Shown: positions 51,237 through 60,430, numbered from the stretch's first letter. The stretch is DNA of 64,000 nucleotides from Pseudarthrobacter naphthalenicus (GCF_029076445.1 NZ_JARESG010000015.1:1-64000), one strand, 5' to 3'. Made by a program: numbers and translations. Notes: generated by a model from the letters alone, not told the origin.

Positions 51237-51989
51237 GTGGACGCCGTATTCAAGGCCCTCGCCGACCCCACCCGCCGGGACCTGCTCGATGAGCTCTTCC
51301 GGGAGGACGGGCAGACCCTGCATGCGCTTGAGGCCCGCTTTGAGATGACCCGCTACGGGGTGATGAAGCACCTCAAGCTGCTGGAGGACGCCGGCCTGGT
51401 GGTCACCCGCCGCCGGGGCCGGGAGAAACTCCACTTCCTGAATCCGGTGCCCATCCGGCTGATCCACGACCGCTGGGTGAGCAAGTATGCCGAACCATGG
51501 GCCGCTGGCCTCAGCGACCTCAAAACCAGATTGGAAAGTCCCATGGAAAAGATCTTCGAAATCTACATCAAGACCACGCCGGAACGGCTCTGGGAGGCCA
51601 TCACGGACAGCGAGATCCGCAGCAAATACCAGTTCGGGAACACCCTCTCCTCCGACTGGACCCCGGGCGGCCGGTTTGAGATGGGCAACCCGAAAGCCGG
51701 GGCGCTGCTGGGCGAAGGCGAGAACATCGAAGTTGACCCGCCGCGCCGGCTCGTCCAGACCATGACGGCGCTGTGGGGCGAGGACGTCAAAGCCGAAGGA
51801 ACCTCCCGGATCACCTGGGAGATCGAACCCGTGGGCGACTCCTGCCACCTCACCGTCACCCACGACCAGCTCCGCGAAGGCGCCAACGAACAGCTCTACG
51901 GCGGCTGGCCCATGATCCTTTCCGGCCTGAAGACCTGGCTCGAGACCGGCGAGAAACTCACCACCCCCGGCTCGCTCCTGTACACGTAA
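51237..51989 (+). CDS. ArsR-type regulator fused to an SRPBCC/AHSA1 domain
   Basis: 250 aa, GTG start. Residues 1-95 are a winged helix (FKALADPTRRDLLDELFRED, EMTRYGVMKHLKLLEDAGLV, TRRRGREKLHFLN). Residues 105-250 are an AHSA1/SRPBCC ligand-binding fold (EKIFEIYIKTTPERLWEAIT, WTPGGRFEMGNPKAGALLGE, WEIEPVGDSCHLTVTHDQL). In related genomes the two halves are usually separate adjacent genes. Fusion makes a one-piece small-molecule sensor and repressor. The inverted repeat at 51208 lies directly over its promoter, fitting autorepression. Confidence 0.85.
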   Translation: MDAVFKALADPTRRDLLDELFREDGQTLHALEARFEMTRYGVMKHLKLLEDAGLVVTRRRGREKLHFLNPVPIRLIHDRWVSKYAEPWAAGLSDLKTRLESPMEKIFEIYIKTTPERLWEAITDSEIRSKYQFGNTLSSDWTPGGRFEMGNPKAGALLGEGENIEVDPPRRLVQTMTALWGEDVKAEGTSRITWEIEPVGDSCHLTVTHDQLREGANEQLYGGWPMILSGLKTWLETGEKLTTPGSLLYT

Positions 51990-51994
51990 CGCAC

Positions 51995-52040
51995 GACGGC
52001 GGCACCCGGGCCGGGAATTCAAGAGCCGGGTGCCGCCGTC
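51995..52040. terminator. 15-bp perfect bidirectional hairpin
   Basis: GACGGCGGCACCCGG (51995-52009) pairs perfectly with CCGGGTGCCGCCGTC (52026-52040), loop of 16 bases. It lies between the convergent ends of the ArsR-fusion gene and the leftward unknown gene. Confidence 0.75.
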
Positions 52041-52048
52041 CTGCGCAT

Positions 52049-52720
52049 TCACTCCGTGGTGTGCGGTGCGTTCAGTTCGCCGGCGATCTTCACTTCCAGC
52101 GCGGCCACCGTGGCCTCGGGCAGGACGATCAGGCCGTCCAGTTCCCGCCGGGCGCGCTTGTACGCGGTCTGCCGTTCGGCCGGGGTGGCGGCGTTGTCCG
52201 AGGCGATGTTCAATAGCTTCCTGGCCGTCGCCAGACGCTGGCGCTCCAAGGCACTGAAATTGTGGTCCTTGATCCGCTTGGCTTCGCGCTCGGCCACGTC
52301 GAAGGCCAGCTCAAAGCCATTGACGGCTGTCCGGTACTCCGCCAGCCGGGCCGGCGTCGTAATGTCGCCCGGGTCCGCCGGCCGCAAACCGTCCGCCGCT
52401 TTCTTCGCCCGGATGAACGCTACTGTAAGGGGTTCCCGCACATCCGTCATGACCGGGAAGTCGATCAGCTTCCCGACATCGAGCTCGTAGTCCAGCCACC
52501 GCCGGTTCACGGCATCGTGCGCTGCCATCAGGGCCGCCACCTCTGCCCGGCTCGCTTGCTCCGCCTGCACCGCCTGGTTCTTCAGCTTGTACAGCTCCAC
52601 GCGGCGACGGTGCCGGCGTTCACTGGCCCTGGACCACTGGCGCGCCCACCCGCCGGCCATCCCGCTGAGCGGGAAAGCGAGCCACCAGTAGTGGCGAAGG
52701 AAATCAAAGAATTGATCCAC
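52049..52720 (-). CDS. coiled-coil protein of unknown function
   Basis: 223 aa from a GTG at 52720, with GGGAGGAT 7 bases upstream. An N-terminal hydrophobic segment (FLRHYWWLAFPLSGMAGGWA) may anchor it in the membrane; then comes a long charged helical region (RHRRRVELYKLKNQAVQAEQ, EREAKRIKDHNFSALERQR). No enzyme motif. Function unknown. Confidence 0.75.
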   Translation of the reverse strand: MDQFFDFLRHYWWLAFPLSGMAGGWARQWSRASERRHRRRVELYKLKNQAVQAEQASRAEVAALMAAHDAVNRRWLDYELDVGKLIDFPVMTDVREPLTVAFIRAKKAADGLRPADPGDITTPARLAEYRTAVNGFELAFDVAEREAKRIKDHNFSALERQRLATARKLLNIASDNAATPAERQTAYKRARRELDGLIVLPEATVAALEVKIAGELNAPHTTE

Positions 52721-52821
52721 GGATTCATCCTCCCACTGCCTCCGCCGCACCCCAAGGCCTCCCCCGAGGCAACCCAAACAGCCAAAGCACCCGCCGCGGG
52801 CGCCACCGTCCTACTCCGCGC

Positions 52822-54075
52822 TCAGCCCGCAAGTTGGTTCAGGCGGCTGCGGAGGTAGCGCCGTTCGGTCTCATTGTCGGTCAGGATCAGCGCCTCCTCG
52901 AAGGCAACCCTGGCCTCACGGACGCGGCCCAGCCGGGTCAGGAAATCTGCGCGCGCGGCGGCAAGATACGGATAACGGGCCAGCTGCGGCTCCGCGCCGA
53001 GCGCGTCCAACTCCGCCAGGCCTTCCGCCGGGCCCACCGCAAAACCGAGTGCGATGGCCCGGTTGAGCTGGACAACGGGAGAAGGCCACGTCTCCATCAG
53101 CACGTCGTAGAGCCCCAGGATCTCGCGCCAGTCAGTGTCGGACCACGACGCACTCTCGTCATGGACGGCAGCGATGGCCGCCATCACGGCGAAGCGGCCC
53201 GGCGGCCGCGCACCCAACGCCTCGCGCAGGAGCGCCACGCCCTCCTCGATGGCAGTCCGGTCCCATTTCGCCCTGTCCTGGTGCTCCATCAGCACGAGTT
53301 CACGGTGCTCGTCGAGCCGGGCGGACCTGCGGGCGTCGGTGAGCAGAATGAGGGACAGGAGGCCGGCGACGTCGCGGTCCTGCGGAAGCAGGACCCGGAG
53401 CATTCGGGCCAGTTCAAGGCCGCGTTCCGCAAGGTCCCGGCGCATCAGGCCGGCGCCCGACGGTGCGGTGTGCCCAGTGGTGTACACGAGGTAGACGACC
53501 GACAGCACGCCGTCGATGCGCCCGTGCAGCTCCGACGCCGCGGGCACGCGGTACGGGATATGCGCGGCAGTGATCTTCTTCTTCGCCCGGGTGATCCGCG
53601 CGGCCATGGTGGCTTCGGGGATCAGGAACGCCCTTGCCACGTCGGCGGTGGAGAGCCCGCAGAGGAGCCGCAGCGTCAGGGCAACCCGGGCGTCCAACCC
53701 CAGGGCCGGGTGGCAGCAGGTGAAGATCAGCCGCAGCCGGTCATCGGGAATGCCTTCCGGCCCGGGGTCCGGCTCATAATCGGTTGCCTCGGCCGGGTCC
53801 AGCAGCTTCGGGAGCGCCCGCTGCGCCGTCGCGGCCCGCCGGCGGTTATCCAGGGCCCGACGGCGGGCGGTCACCGTGAGCCACGCGCCGGGGTTCCGCG
53901 GGATGCCGCGGGGACCCCACGTGGACAGTGCGCTGGCGTATGCGTCCTGGACGGCTTCTTCCGCCGTGTCGAGGTCCCCCGCAACACGGACGGTGGCCGC
54001 CAGCACGAACGCCCACTCCCGGCGGTGCGCATCGGCAACCGCGGCAGCAACCTCCGCGCTGGCGGCCTGCGGCAT
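52822..54075 (-). CDS. ECF-type RNA polymerase sigma factor with C-terminal TPR-like domain
   Basis: 417 aa. Region 2 contains REWAFVLAATVRVAGDLDTA, EEAVQDAYASALSTWGPRGI; region 4 is DARVALTLRLLCGLSTADVA, then FLIPEATMAARITRAKKKIT. The extra 200 residues (DRDVAGLLSLILLTDARRSA, SPVVQLNRAIALGFAVGPAE) are the helical domain of the ECF42-type group. The single base overlap with the upstream DGPF gene (TGATG) and that gene's identity confirm the type; DGPF proteins regularly accompany such sigma factors. Controlled genes are unknown. Confidence 0.88.
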   Translation of the reverse strand: MPQAASAEVAAAVADAHRREWAFVLAATVRVAGDLDTAEEAVQDAYASALSTWGPRGIPRNPGAWLTVTARRRALDNRRRAATAQRALPKLLDPAEATDYEPDPGPEGIPDDRLRLIFTCCHPALGLDARVALTLRLLCGLSTADVARAFLIPEATMAARITRAKKKITAAHIPYRVPAASELHGRIDGVLSVVYLVYTTGHTAPSGAGLMRRDLAERGLELARMLRVLLPQDRDVAGLLSLILLTDARRSARLDEHRELVLMEHQDRAKWDRTAIEEGVALLREALGARPPGRFAVMAAIAAVHDESASWSDTDWREILGLYDVLMETWPSPVVQLNRAIALGFAVGPAEGLAELDALGAEPQLARYPYLAAARADFLTRLGRVREARVAFEEALILTDNETERRYLRSRLNQLAG

Positions 54076-54407
54076 CAGCTGACCATTCGCACGGGCCGGA
54101 CCTCTACCCCGATGCCGGCCGGGACGTCCTTGGCGATCTCCAGCGCCTCATCCAGGTCGGCCGCCTCGATCAGGTAGTAGCCGCCCAGCGCTTCCTTCGA
54201 TTCTGCGAACGGACCGTCCGTCACCGAGAATCCGCCTGCCCCGTCGCGCCGGATGGACGTCGCCGTCGAAGGCGGCTGCAGTGCGGCCCCGCCGAGCAGT
54301 GACGCGCCGCGGCGCTGCTGGAACTCCTGGTAGGGGGTGCTGACGGCCTCGCCCTCGGATTGCTTCGCCGCCTCATCCTGAAAGATCAGGACCAAATACT
54401 TTGACAT
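54075..54407 (-). CDS. DGPF/YciI-like protein, partner of the ECF sigma factor
   Basis: 110 aa from the ATG at 54407. The ferredoxin-like fold YKYLVLIFQDEAAK, then FSVTDGPFAESKEALGGYYL contains the DGPF motif that names the family, with a C-terminal DVPAGIGVEVRPVR strand. Encoded next to ECF42-type sigma factors in actinobacteria and probably modulates them. The stop overlaps the sigma start by one base. Confidence 0.85.
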   Translation of the reverse strand: MSKYLVLIFQDEAAKQSEGEAVSTPYQEFQQRRGASLLGGAALQPPSTATSIRRDGAGGFSVTDGPFAESKEALGGYYLIEAADLDEALEIAKDVPAGIGVEVRPVRMVS

Positions 54408-54650
54408 TCCGTGCTCCCATCGTCCGTAACTCTGCTCTGAGCCTTCCGTTGCATCGACGCCGAATACCGCGCCGACCACGGAGCCTTTCCGTAAGGCTCC
54501 TACTCATACGACGGACACCGGAAGCCGAGATCGACAACTACGCACCAGAATTCCAAGAGAAGCCGGACCATGCCAGGGTTTTGTCCGTGGCTGGGGGTAC
54601 TCGACGCTTGTCCGCCGTTGCGCCGGCCGGATTTTCCTCCCCGAGGGCCC

Positions 54651-55328
54651 TTAGCGGACGATCTTGAAGTTGAACACCGGTGTACCGAGCGCGCCCCAGA
54701 GGCGGAGCCAGACCGGCAGGAGCATCTCCGTGCCACGGGCGGTGGTGATGTCACCGAGGTCAATGACGTCCTGGTGGCCGAACCCCTTCAGAAGCACGGT
54801 GACGGTGTGCTTGGCATCGGCGTCGTTCCCGGAAACGAAGACTGTGCTGGCTTCCGAAAGCTGGCCCGGATTGGCCATGAGATCCGCGTTGAGGGTGTTA
54901 AGGGACTTCACCACCCGGGCGGCAGGGAAGGCGCGCTGGATCTGCTCACCAAGGGAGTCAGTGTCCTTGACGAAGAGGGTTGGGGGCATGCCGTTGCTGA
55001 AGTCCAGCGGGTTGGCAATGTCGAGGATGGCCTTGCCGTCCAGGTTCTCCGCGCCTGCCTGGGCCATAACATCCAGGGATGCGCCGCCATTGGTGGCATT
55101 GACAATGAGTTCAGCTCCGGCGGCGGCGTCGGCAAAACGCGCAACGTCAATGCCGGCATTCGCTGCGGACCAGGCGGCGAAAGGAGCATTGCCCATGGCA
55201 TCGGCGCCGGTGCGCGCGAGGGTGGCTTGAGGGTCACGGGTGCCGACGGTGACGGCGTGGCCGAGGCCGGCCAGGCGTTCTGCGATGGTCCGGCCTACGC
55301 TGCCGGTTCAGAGGACTGCGGTTTTCAT
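54651..55328 (-). pseudogene. F420/NADP-dependent reductase broken by one in-frame stop
   Basis: From the ATG at 55328, preceded by AAGGAG, the reading frame is MKTAVL then TGA (55308-55310) then TGSVGRTIAERLAGLGHAVT. In the family this codon is the first glycine of the Rossmann motif GxGxVG, so GGA to TGA is the simplest change. After the stop the frame is open to 54651 with intact family features (LIVNATNGGASLDV, ILDIANPLDFSNGM, VVKSLNTLNADLM). A later ATG at 55196 could give a 181-residue protein without the nucleotide-binding start, which would not be active. The divergent TetR gene and a palindrome lie just upstream. Confidence 0.8.
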
Positions 55329-55394
55329 GAAGCTCCTTGTTGCTGCGGTTTGGTGGCGACGACTCCGATGTGACGGATCGTTCTCATAGCTTGT

Positions 55395-55410
55395 GACGGA
55401 ACGTTCCGTC
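55395..55410. promoter_or_regulatory. 16-bp perfect palindrome, TetR operator candidate
   Basis: GACGGAACGTTCCGTC is identical to its reverse complement. It lies in the 135-base divergent region between the TetR gene and the broken reductase gene. Confidence 0.7.
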
Positions 55411-55463
55411 TGTCAAACTGGTGTTTGTCAACGTGAAGGGTTTCAGAGAAGGAGAGTGGTTCG

Positions 55464-56042
55464 GTGGTCCGCAGGACGGGTGAGGAGAACCGGCGCAACG
55501 TCCTCGAGGTGGCCACACGGCTGTTCTACGAGCGTGGCATCCGGGCCGTGGGAATGGACACCGTGGTGAAGGAATGCGGGGTGGGCAACGCGACCGTCTA
55601 CCGCCAGTTTCCGACGAAGGATGCCCTCGCCACCGCCTACGTCCAGGGCCGCGCGGATGCCTGGTTCGAGCGGATGGAGCTGGCTGCAGGCGAACATCCG
55701 GAGCCCCGGGACAAGCTGGTGGCTGTCTTCGACGTTGTCGCCGGTGACACTGCCGGCAGCACCTACCGGGGTTGCCCGATACTGAACACCAGCACCGAGT
55801 TCCCCGAGGGGGCGCATCCGGCCCATCTGGCGGCCGTGGACCACAAAAAGCAGGTGCGTGACTGGTTCCGCTCCCTGGCAGCCGACGCGCGGGCTGAAGA
55901 CCCGGACGAGCTCGCAGAGGAACTCCTCATCGTCCTCAATGGTGCCTACGTCACGGCTGATATCCTCAGCGGAGAAACCTATGGGAAGCGCGCCCGGAGC
56001 CTCGCCCGGCGCCTCATCGACGACGCCTGCCCCCGCCTTTAG
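55464..56042 (+). CDS. TetR-family repressor
   Basis: 192 aa from a GTG at 55464 with GGAGAG upstream. Helix-turn-helix in residues 8-52: NVLEVATRLFYERGIRAVGM, DTVVKECGVGNATVYRQFPT. The C-terminal ligand domain has TYRGCPILNTSTEFPEGAHP, the pattern seen in regulators of short-chain oxidoreductases. It is divergent from the F420-type reductase gene and probably binds the palindrome at 55395. The repressor seems intact although its presumed target gene is broken. Confidence 0.88.
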   Translation: MVRRTGEENRRNVLEVATRLFYERGIRAVGMDTVVKECGVGNATVYRQFPTKDALATAYVQGRADAWFERMELAAGEHPEPRDKLVAVFDVVAGDTAGSTYRGCPILNTSTEFPEGAHPAHLAAVDHKKQVRDWFRSLAADARAEDPDELAEELLIVLNGAYVTADILSGETYGKRARSLARRLIDDACPRL

Positions 56043-56163
56043 GACGTCACAGTCTTTCAAGCACGGCCGTTTCAGACCGCTCCTGACGCTGGCGTCCGAA
56101 AGATGGTCCTCCGGGGCCGGCGGCGTCTTTCCGCGTTGGCCCGGTGGATGGCAGAGTGGAGCC

Positions 56164-56619
56164 ATGAATGAGCAGCCCGGCGGCCATGTCCTGAACCTGG
56201 AATGCAGGCTGGAGGCGCCGCCGGAAAAGGTCTTCAGGCTGCTGACGGAAGCAGCCGAGCTGGCGAAGTGGTGGGGCCCCGCCGGCTTCACTCTCCCCTC
56301 GGCCGAAATCAATCTGGCGCCGGGCGGCCGCTACCGCTTCCGCATGGCCCCGCCGGACGGCGAGCCTTTCCACCTCTCCGGCGAGTTCCTCGAAATCGAC
56401 CCGCCCTGGCACCTCGTCTACACCTTCAACTGGGAGGAACCGACGCCGGACGACCGGGAGACCGTGGCCGACCTCGTGCTCGCTGCCGACGGCGGGGGCA
56501 CGCGGCTGGCACTCTCGCAGGGCCCTTTCCTGACCAAGGAGCGGCTGGCCCTGCACCGCGATGGCTGGACCGAGTCCTTCGAAAAACTCCGGACCGCCGC
56601 GGTGGCTGCCGATCAGTAA
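56164..56619 (+). CDS. SRPBCC/AHSA1-domain protein
   Basis: 151 aa from the ATG at 56164 with GTGGAG immediately upstream. Fold: LNLECRLEAPPEKVFRLLTE, then AKWWGPAGFTLPSAEINLAP, GGRYRFRMAPPDGEPFHLSG and a C-terminal helix LHRDGWTESFEKLRTAA. A small-molecule or lipid-binding cavity is expected. Its end overlaps the convergent beta-lactamase gene by 7 bases. Confidence 0.85.
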   Translation: MNEQPGGHVLNLECRLEAPPEKVFRLLTEAAELAKWWGPAGFTLPSAEINLAPGGRYRFRMAPPDGEPFHLSGEFLEIDPPWHLVYTFNWEEPTPDDRETVADLVLAADGGGTRLALSQGPFLTKERLALHRDGWTESFEKLRTAAVAADQ

Positions 56620-58586
56620 GTGATGTCCGGCAGCAGCAGTCCGCCGGCCAGCGCCACCGCCCCGAAACCCAGGAAGGCCAGCGCCACCAGCGTAGCCAGC
56701 ACCGCCCGGGACTTGTGTGCCTGCCGCGAGGCACGCATGGCACGCCACACCGCCGGCACCAGTCCGAGTGCGCCGAGCGCGGTTGCAGCCTGTGCACCAC
56801 GGATCAGCCCGGGTTGCGCGGAAAATCCGCCCGACATCTGCATCACGGCACCAGCCCACAGGGTGACGCCGACGGCGATCACGGCGGCCGCGGTCAGCGT
56901 GATCCGTCGCAGCCGCATGTCGCGCCGCGGAAGGTCCAGCGGAGCCTTGAGCCGCCAGCCGATGATTGCCCGCACGGGCCAGGCGAGCAGAGCGAACAGG
57001 AGAACGCCGAGGGACCCTGCCACCACCGGTGCGGCCATGACCTGCCAGGCCGGCTTGGGGAGGAGCACGAGGGCCGGGCTGACTCCGATGGCCCCGACCG
57101 CACCGGCCTCATCGACCCGCACGGCCACGCGGTGGTGCCCCTCGCTGTCCTGCCACACCCACGGTTCAACCTCGGCCAGCCTGACCGGGGTGCCGCCGGC
57201 GTCGGTAAGCAGCGGGATGGTGAGTGTCCCGGCGTCGTCGGCGCTGATCTGCACCGATGCCAGCATCGAGTAGGCCCGCATAAAGGTGCTTTGCGGCGTC
57301 CGTGACAGGCCGTAAATTCCCGCGACGGCCTGAGCATGGTCCGCGGCGGTGCCCACCGGTGACGGACCCGGTCCGGCGGCCGGGAAGTAGCGGTCCGCGA
57401 AGCCATCCAGGACCGCGCGGCGCAGGACGGTTGCGGAGTCAGCCCGGGCGCCGGAACCGTTGACCGCGATGAAGATGCCGGTGGCGTCGTCCGGGTAGAG
57501 CTGCAGGGCGGCGTGCGAATGGATCAGGTCCCCGCTGTGCCCGAGGATCCGGCGCCCGTTGCGGTCCTCCTCGAAGAGTCCGAGTGCCATCCGGTGCCCT
57601 GCGGCGAGGCCGCCCAGCCGGTCCTCCCCCAGCGCCGGGCTGTGCATCAGGGCGAGCGTCTGCTGGTTGAGCAGGGCGGACCCGCCGGTGTTAAGCTGCG
57701 CGAGCAGGAAGGCGGCCATGTCCGCGGCGGACGCTGACAGGGATCCGGGCGGCCAAGGGCCCACCAGCTCAAACGGGATGGGCTGCTGGTGCCGGGACGG
57801 ATAGACCTGGGCGAGGTCCGCGTTCAGGCGCTCCGGCAATGGCTGGGCGAAGCTGGCCGTCGCCATGCCGGCGGCCCGGAGCACCTCGTCCTGAAGGTAC
57901 TCGGCAGCCTCACGCCCGGTGACGGACTCCACCACGTAGGCGGCGAGCGCGTAGGAGTAGTTGGAATACGCCGGTGTGGTCCCCGGCTCGTAGATCTGAT
58001 CCGGCGGAGCCGCGGTGACGGTCTCGCGCAACGCCGGCACGGGGGTGCCGGCGGGCAGGATCATGTTGGCGTAGACCTCCTCGAAACCGGCAGTGTGGGT
58101 GAGCAGGTGCCGCAGCGTGATGGGCGTTCTGAAGCGGGTGGGAAGCTCAATGTTCACGTAATCGGTGACCGGACGGTCCAGATCGACCTGCCCACGCTGC
58201 ACCAGCTGCATCACCGCCGTGGCCACCACGGTCTTGGAGACCGAACCCACCCGGAAAATAGTCCTCTCAGGATCCACCGGGCGGGGCTGGTTCCCGCTGA
58301 TGCCCGTATCCGCCAGGCCAAAACCGCGCCGGGTCAGCACCCTCCCGTCCCGGACGATCGAGACCGCGGCGCCCGGAATCTCCTCCCGCTCCAGCAGCGC
58401 CGGGAGCACTCCGTCGAGCCACGCATCGGCGTCGGCCGTAGTGAGCTCCGCGGACACGGCCACAGGCTGGGCGGCCGGAATCGCTGGGGCGGCCCAACCC
58501 GGCTGTGCCGCAACAAGCAGCCCGGTGGAGAGTATGGCGAGGCCGACGGCTAGGACGCGGGCGAGGGACTTCCGGTGGCTGGTCAC
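56613..58586 (-). CDS. class C beta-lactamase-like hydrolase with C-terminal membrane domain
   Basis: 657 aa. Signal peptide at 1-32 (LSTGLLVAAQPGWAAP). The serine hydrolase domain has SxxK as SVSKT in FRVGSVSKTVVATAVMQLVQ and YxN as YSNYS in AYSNYSYALAAYVVESVTG; GHSGDLIHSHAALQLYPDD is the third motif region. Residues from about 515 to the end carry four hydrophobic helices. So an exported, membrane-tethered DD-peptidase, esterase or beta-lactamase-like enzyme. True beta-lactam hydrolysis cannot be concluded. Confidence 0.85.
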   Translation of the reverse strand: MTSHRKSLARVLAVGLAILSTGLLVAAQPGWAAPAIPAAQPVAVSAELTTADADAWLDGVLPALLEREEIPGAAVSIVRDGRVLTRRGFGLADTGISGNQPRPVDPERTIFRVGSVSKTVVATAVMQLVQRGQVDLDRPVTDYVNIELPTRFRTPITLRHLLTHTAGFEEVYANMILPAGTPVPALRETVTAAPPDQIYEPGTTPAYSNYSYALAAYVVESVTGREAAEYLQDEVLRAAGMATASFAQPLPERLNADLAQVYPSRHQQPIPFELVGPWPPGSLSASAADMAAFLLAQLNTGGSALLNQQTLALMHSPALGEDRLGGLAAGHRMALGLFEEDRNGRRILGHSGDLIHSHAALQLYPDDATGIFIAVNGSGARADSATVLRRAVLDGFADRYFPAAGPGPSPVGTAADHAQAVAGIYGLSRTPQSTFMRAYSMLASVQISADDAGTLTIPLLTDAGGTPVRLAEVEPWVWQDSEGHHRVAVRVDEAGAVGAIGVSPALVLLPKPAWQVMAAPVVAGSLGVLLFALLAWPVRAIIGWRLKAPLDLPRRDMRLRRITLTAAAVIAVGVTLWAGAVMQMSGGFSAQPGLIRGAQAATALGALGLVPAVWRAMRASRQAHKSRAVLATLVALAFLGFGAVALAGGLLLPDITY

Positions 58587-58676
58587 AGGCGGAGCCTAAC
58601 AGCGGCCGGCTAACAGGCGGAGCCGCAGCAACCCGGCAGCAGCCCGATCAAGGCGGGCGCCGCCGTCGTGATTGAT

Positions 58677-59561
58677 TCATCCCTGACCCGAACCTGGCCA
58701 CCAGTGCGGTGGCTGCACCAGGTCCGCCGGCAGCCGGGTTGCGCGGCTGCCGCGCGCCGCGTTGAGCTGCGGCTGGGTCAGATACAGGGCCGCCGAGAGG
58801 TCGGCGCCCTCAAGCCGCGCATCCCGGAGGTCCGCACCGAGCAGATCCACCCCCGATAAGTCGCTGTCTCGCAGATCAGCCGCAATCAGGTAAGCCCCTC
58901 GCAGGTCTGCACCGCACAACCGGCGTCCCCTGAGATTGATGCCCATCAGGTCGGCTCCGGGCCGGAGCCCGGCATCCAGGTGGTCACCGCCCGCGGCAAA
59001 GTAGGCGGACCGGACTTCCGTGCTGACCTCCATCAGCATTGATCTCACCCGGGCATGAAGCTCCTGGATGTCCAGTGCGAGCAGGGGCTGCAGACCGCCG
59101 TCGACGGCCTGCCCGATGATGGTGCCAAGTTCCGCGGCCTGTTGGGCGAGGTCGGGATCGAAAGTTCGGCACCGGGCCTCGGCCAGGTACCAGAGCATCT
59201 CGTGCAGCTGCCGCACGGCTTTGAACGCGGCAAACATCGGACCGGTGGACTCGGGGTTCTCGCGCCAGCTCGTTCCGCCGAAGAGCCCCTGGGACACTTT
59301 TTGGCCGGCGCCGAAGCAGTCAAAGACCGTGCAGCCGCGAAACCCCCTGGGGCGGAGGCTGCTGTGGATGGTGCAGGAGAAATCGGCGGCGAGGTTCGGG
59401 CAGGGTGTTCCCGCAGGTTTGTCGAGCGCAAATTCTGCCGAGCGCGAGAATCCGAAGGCGGTACAGCAGAGGGCAAAGCAGTTTCCGCAGTCCGGGAGCA
59501 GGGACTGCCGGTCAAGGGCAGGCGCCGAGTGTGCGGCGGGGTGGGCTGAATTCGTTTGCAT
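58677..59561 (-). CDS. pentapeptide-repeat protein with an N-terminal cysteine cluster
   Basis: 294 aa. Residues 20-95 hold eight or nine cysteines: LPDCGNCFALCCTAFGF, GTPCPNLAADFSCTIHSSLR, FRGCTVFDCFGAGQ, a pattern likely to bind a metal cluster. A helical middle part follows. Residues 205-265 are pentapeptide repeats of the A(D/N)LxG type (LCGADLRGAYLIAADLRDSD, LSGVDLLGADLRDARLEGAD), which fold as a quadrilateral beta-helix. Some such proteins mimic DNA and bind gyrase; no assay can be inferred here. The combination of a metal-type cluster and a beta-helix in one protein deserves note. Confidence 0.85.
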   Translation of the reverse strand: MQTNSAHPAAHSAPALDRQSLLPDCGNCFALCCTAFGFSRSAEFALDKPAGTPCPNLAADFSCTIHSSLRPRGFRGCTVFDCFGAGQKVSQGLFGGTSWRENPESTGPMFAAFKAVRQLHEMLWYLAEARCRTFDPDLAQQAAELGTIIGQAVDGGLQPLLALDIQELHARVRSMLMEVSTEVRSAYFAAGGDHLDAGLRPGADLMGINLRGRRLCGADLRGAYLIAADLRDSDLSGVDLLGADLRDARLEGADLSAALYLTQPQLNAARGSRATRLPADLVQPPHWWPGSGQG

Positions 59562-59740
59562 GTGGTCTTCCCGATCACTGATCCCAGATTACTCTCGGCG
59601 CTCCCTGTCAGGCCAAGGCCGTTTGACCCTACCCGCAGCGGGCGGCCCGGCCGAAGCTTAAGGCGGTAGGCGTCGGAGCGGATGCTCGCGGGCCCTGCGC
59701 CGAGCCGATGCCGGACCGCGGGCCCTTAGGAAATCCTGAC

Positions 59741-60430
59741 GTGCCAATCGAGAAGCACCGGCTGCCGCGGCACTGGCTGGCCGCACCGCTGGAAGGCCAA
59801 CGTGGTGACCCGATCCGCCAGGCCCTCCTCGCCTCAGGACCACTCTCCTCGCTGCTCTACGTGGTGGCGACCGACGGCGTCGCGGCGGCAAAGTGGGAGG
59901 GTTACCGCCGCACCGAGCAGATGGTCAGTGAACTCCTCGCCGTCGGCTCCCCCGGCCGCGACGCCATCGTCCCGCTCCTGTGGATTTACACGGTGCTGTT
60001 CATCGCCTTTGGGGTAGGGGTATGGAGCTCCACGCACGGCAACCGCGCCCTGCGCACCGGCGGCGGCCTGCTGATCGGCTACGGGCTGTGGAACATCGCG
60101 GGAGGCTTCTTTCCGCTGAGGCTCGGCGATGAAACGTCCGTTCCCCTGCACATCCTGGCCACCAACGTCCAGCTCGCCCTCATGGTCGCCGCGATGTGCT
60201 TCGTGGCCGCAGGGTTCCACGGCCGCATGCGCTGGTACTCGATCATTTCGCTTGTACTTTCCGCGGTCATGGGCATGATCGCGTTCATGGCCGCGCCGGG
60301 ACCGAACCTCGTGCTGGGCATCGGCGAAAGAATCAGCATCGGGGCGTTCCTGCTCTGGGTGGCGGTCCTGGCAGTGGCGCTGTGGAAGCGGACCTTGTCC
60401 CGGCAGGCAGCTGAAGGGCCGCCGTCGTAA
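59741..60430 (+). CDS. DUF998 membrane protein
   Basis: 229 aa from a GTG at 59741 with AGGAA 8 bases upstream; an ATG at 59708 is possible. Six hydrophobic helices, with ASGPLSSLLYVVATDGVAAA at the start and VLFIAFGVGVWSSTHGNRAL later; typical DUF998. Function unknown. The end of the gene lies in a hairpin. Confidence 0.8.
   Translation: MPIEKHRLPRHWLAAPLEGQRGDPIRQALLASGPLSSLLYVVATDGVAAAKWEGYRRTEQMVSELLAVGSPGRDAIVPLLWIYTVLFIAFGVGVWSSTHGNRALRTGGGLLIGYGLWNIAGGFFPLRLGDETSVPLHILATNVQLALMVAAMCFVAAGFHGRMRWYSIISLVLSAVMGMIAFMAAPGPNLVLGIGERISIGAFLLWVAVLAVALWKRTLSRQAAEGPPS

Noticed and set aside
55308..55310. Recoding of TGA as glycine or selenocysteine
   Set aside because: No selenocysteine insertion hairpin was seen, no genetic-code change is known in this group, and other genes use TGA as a normal stop.
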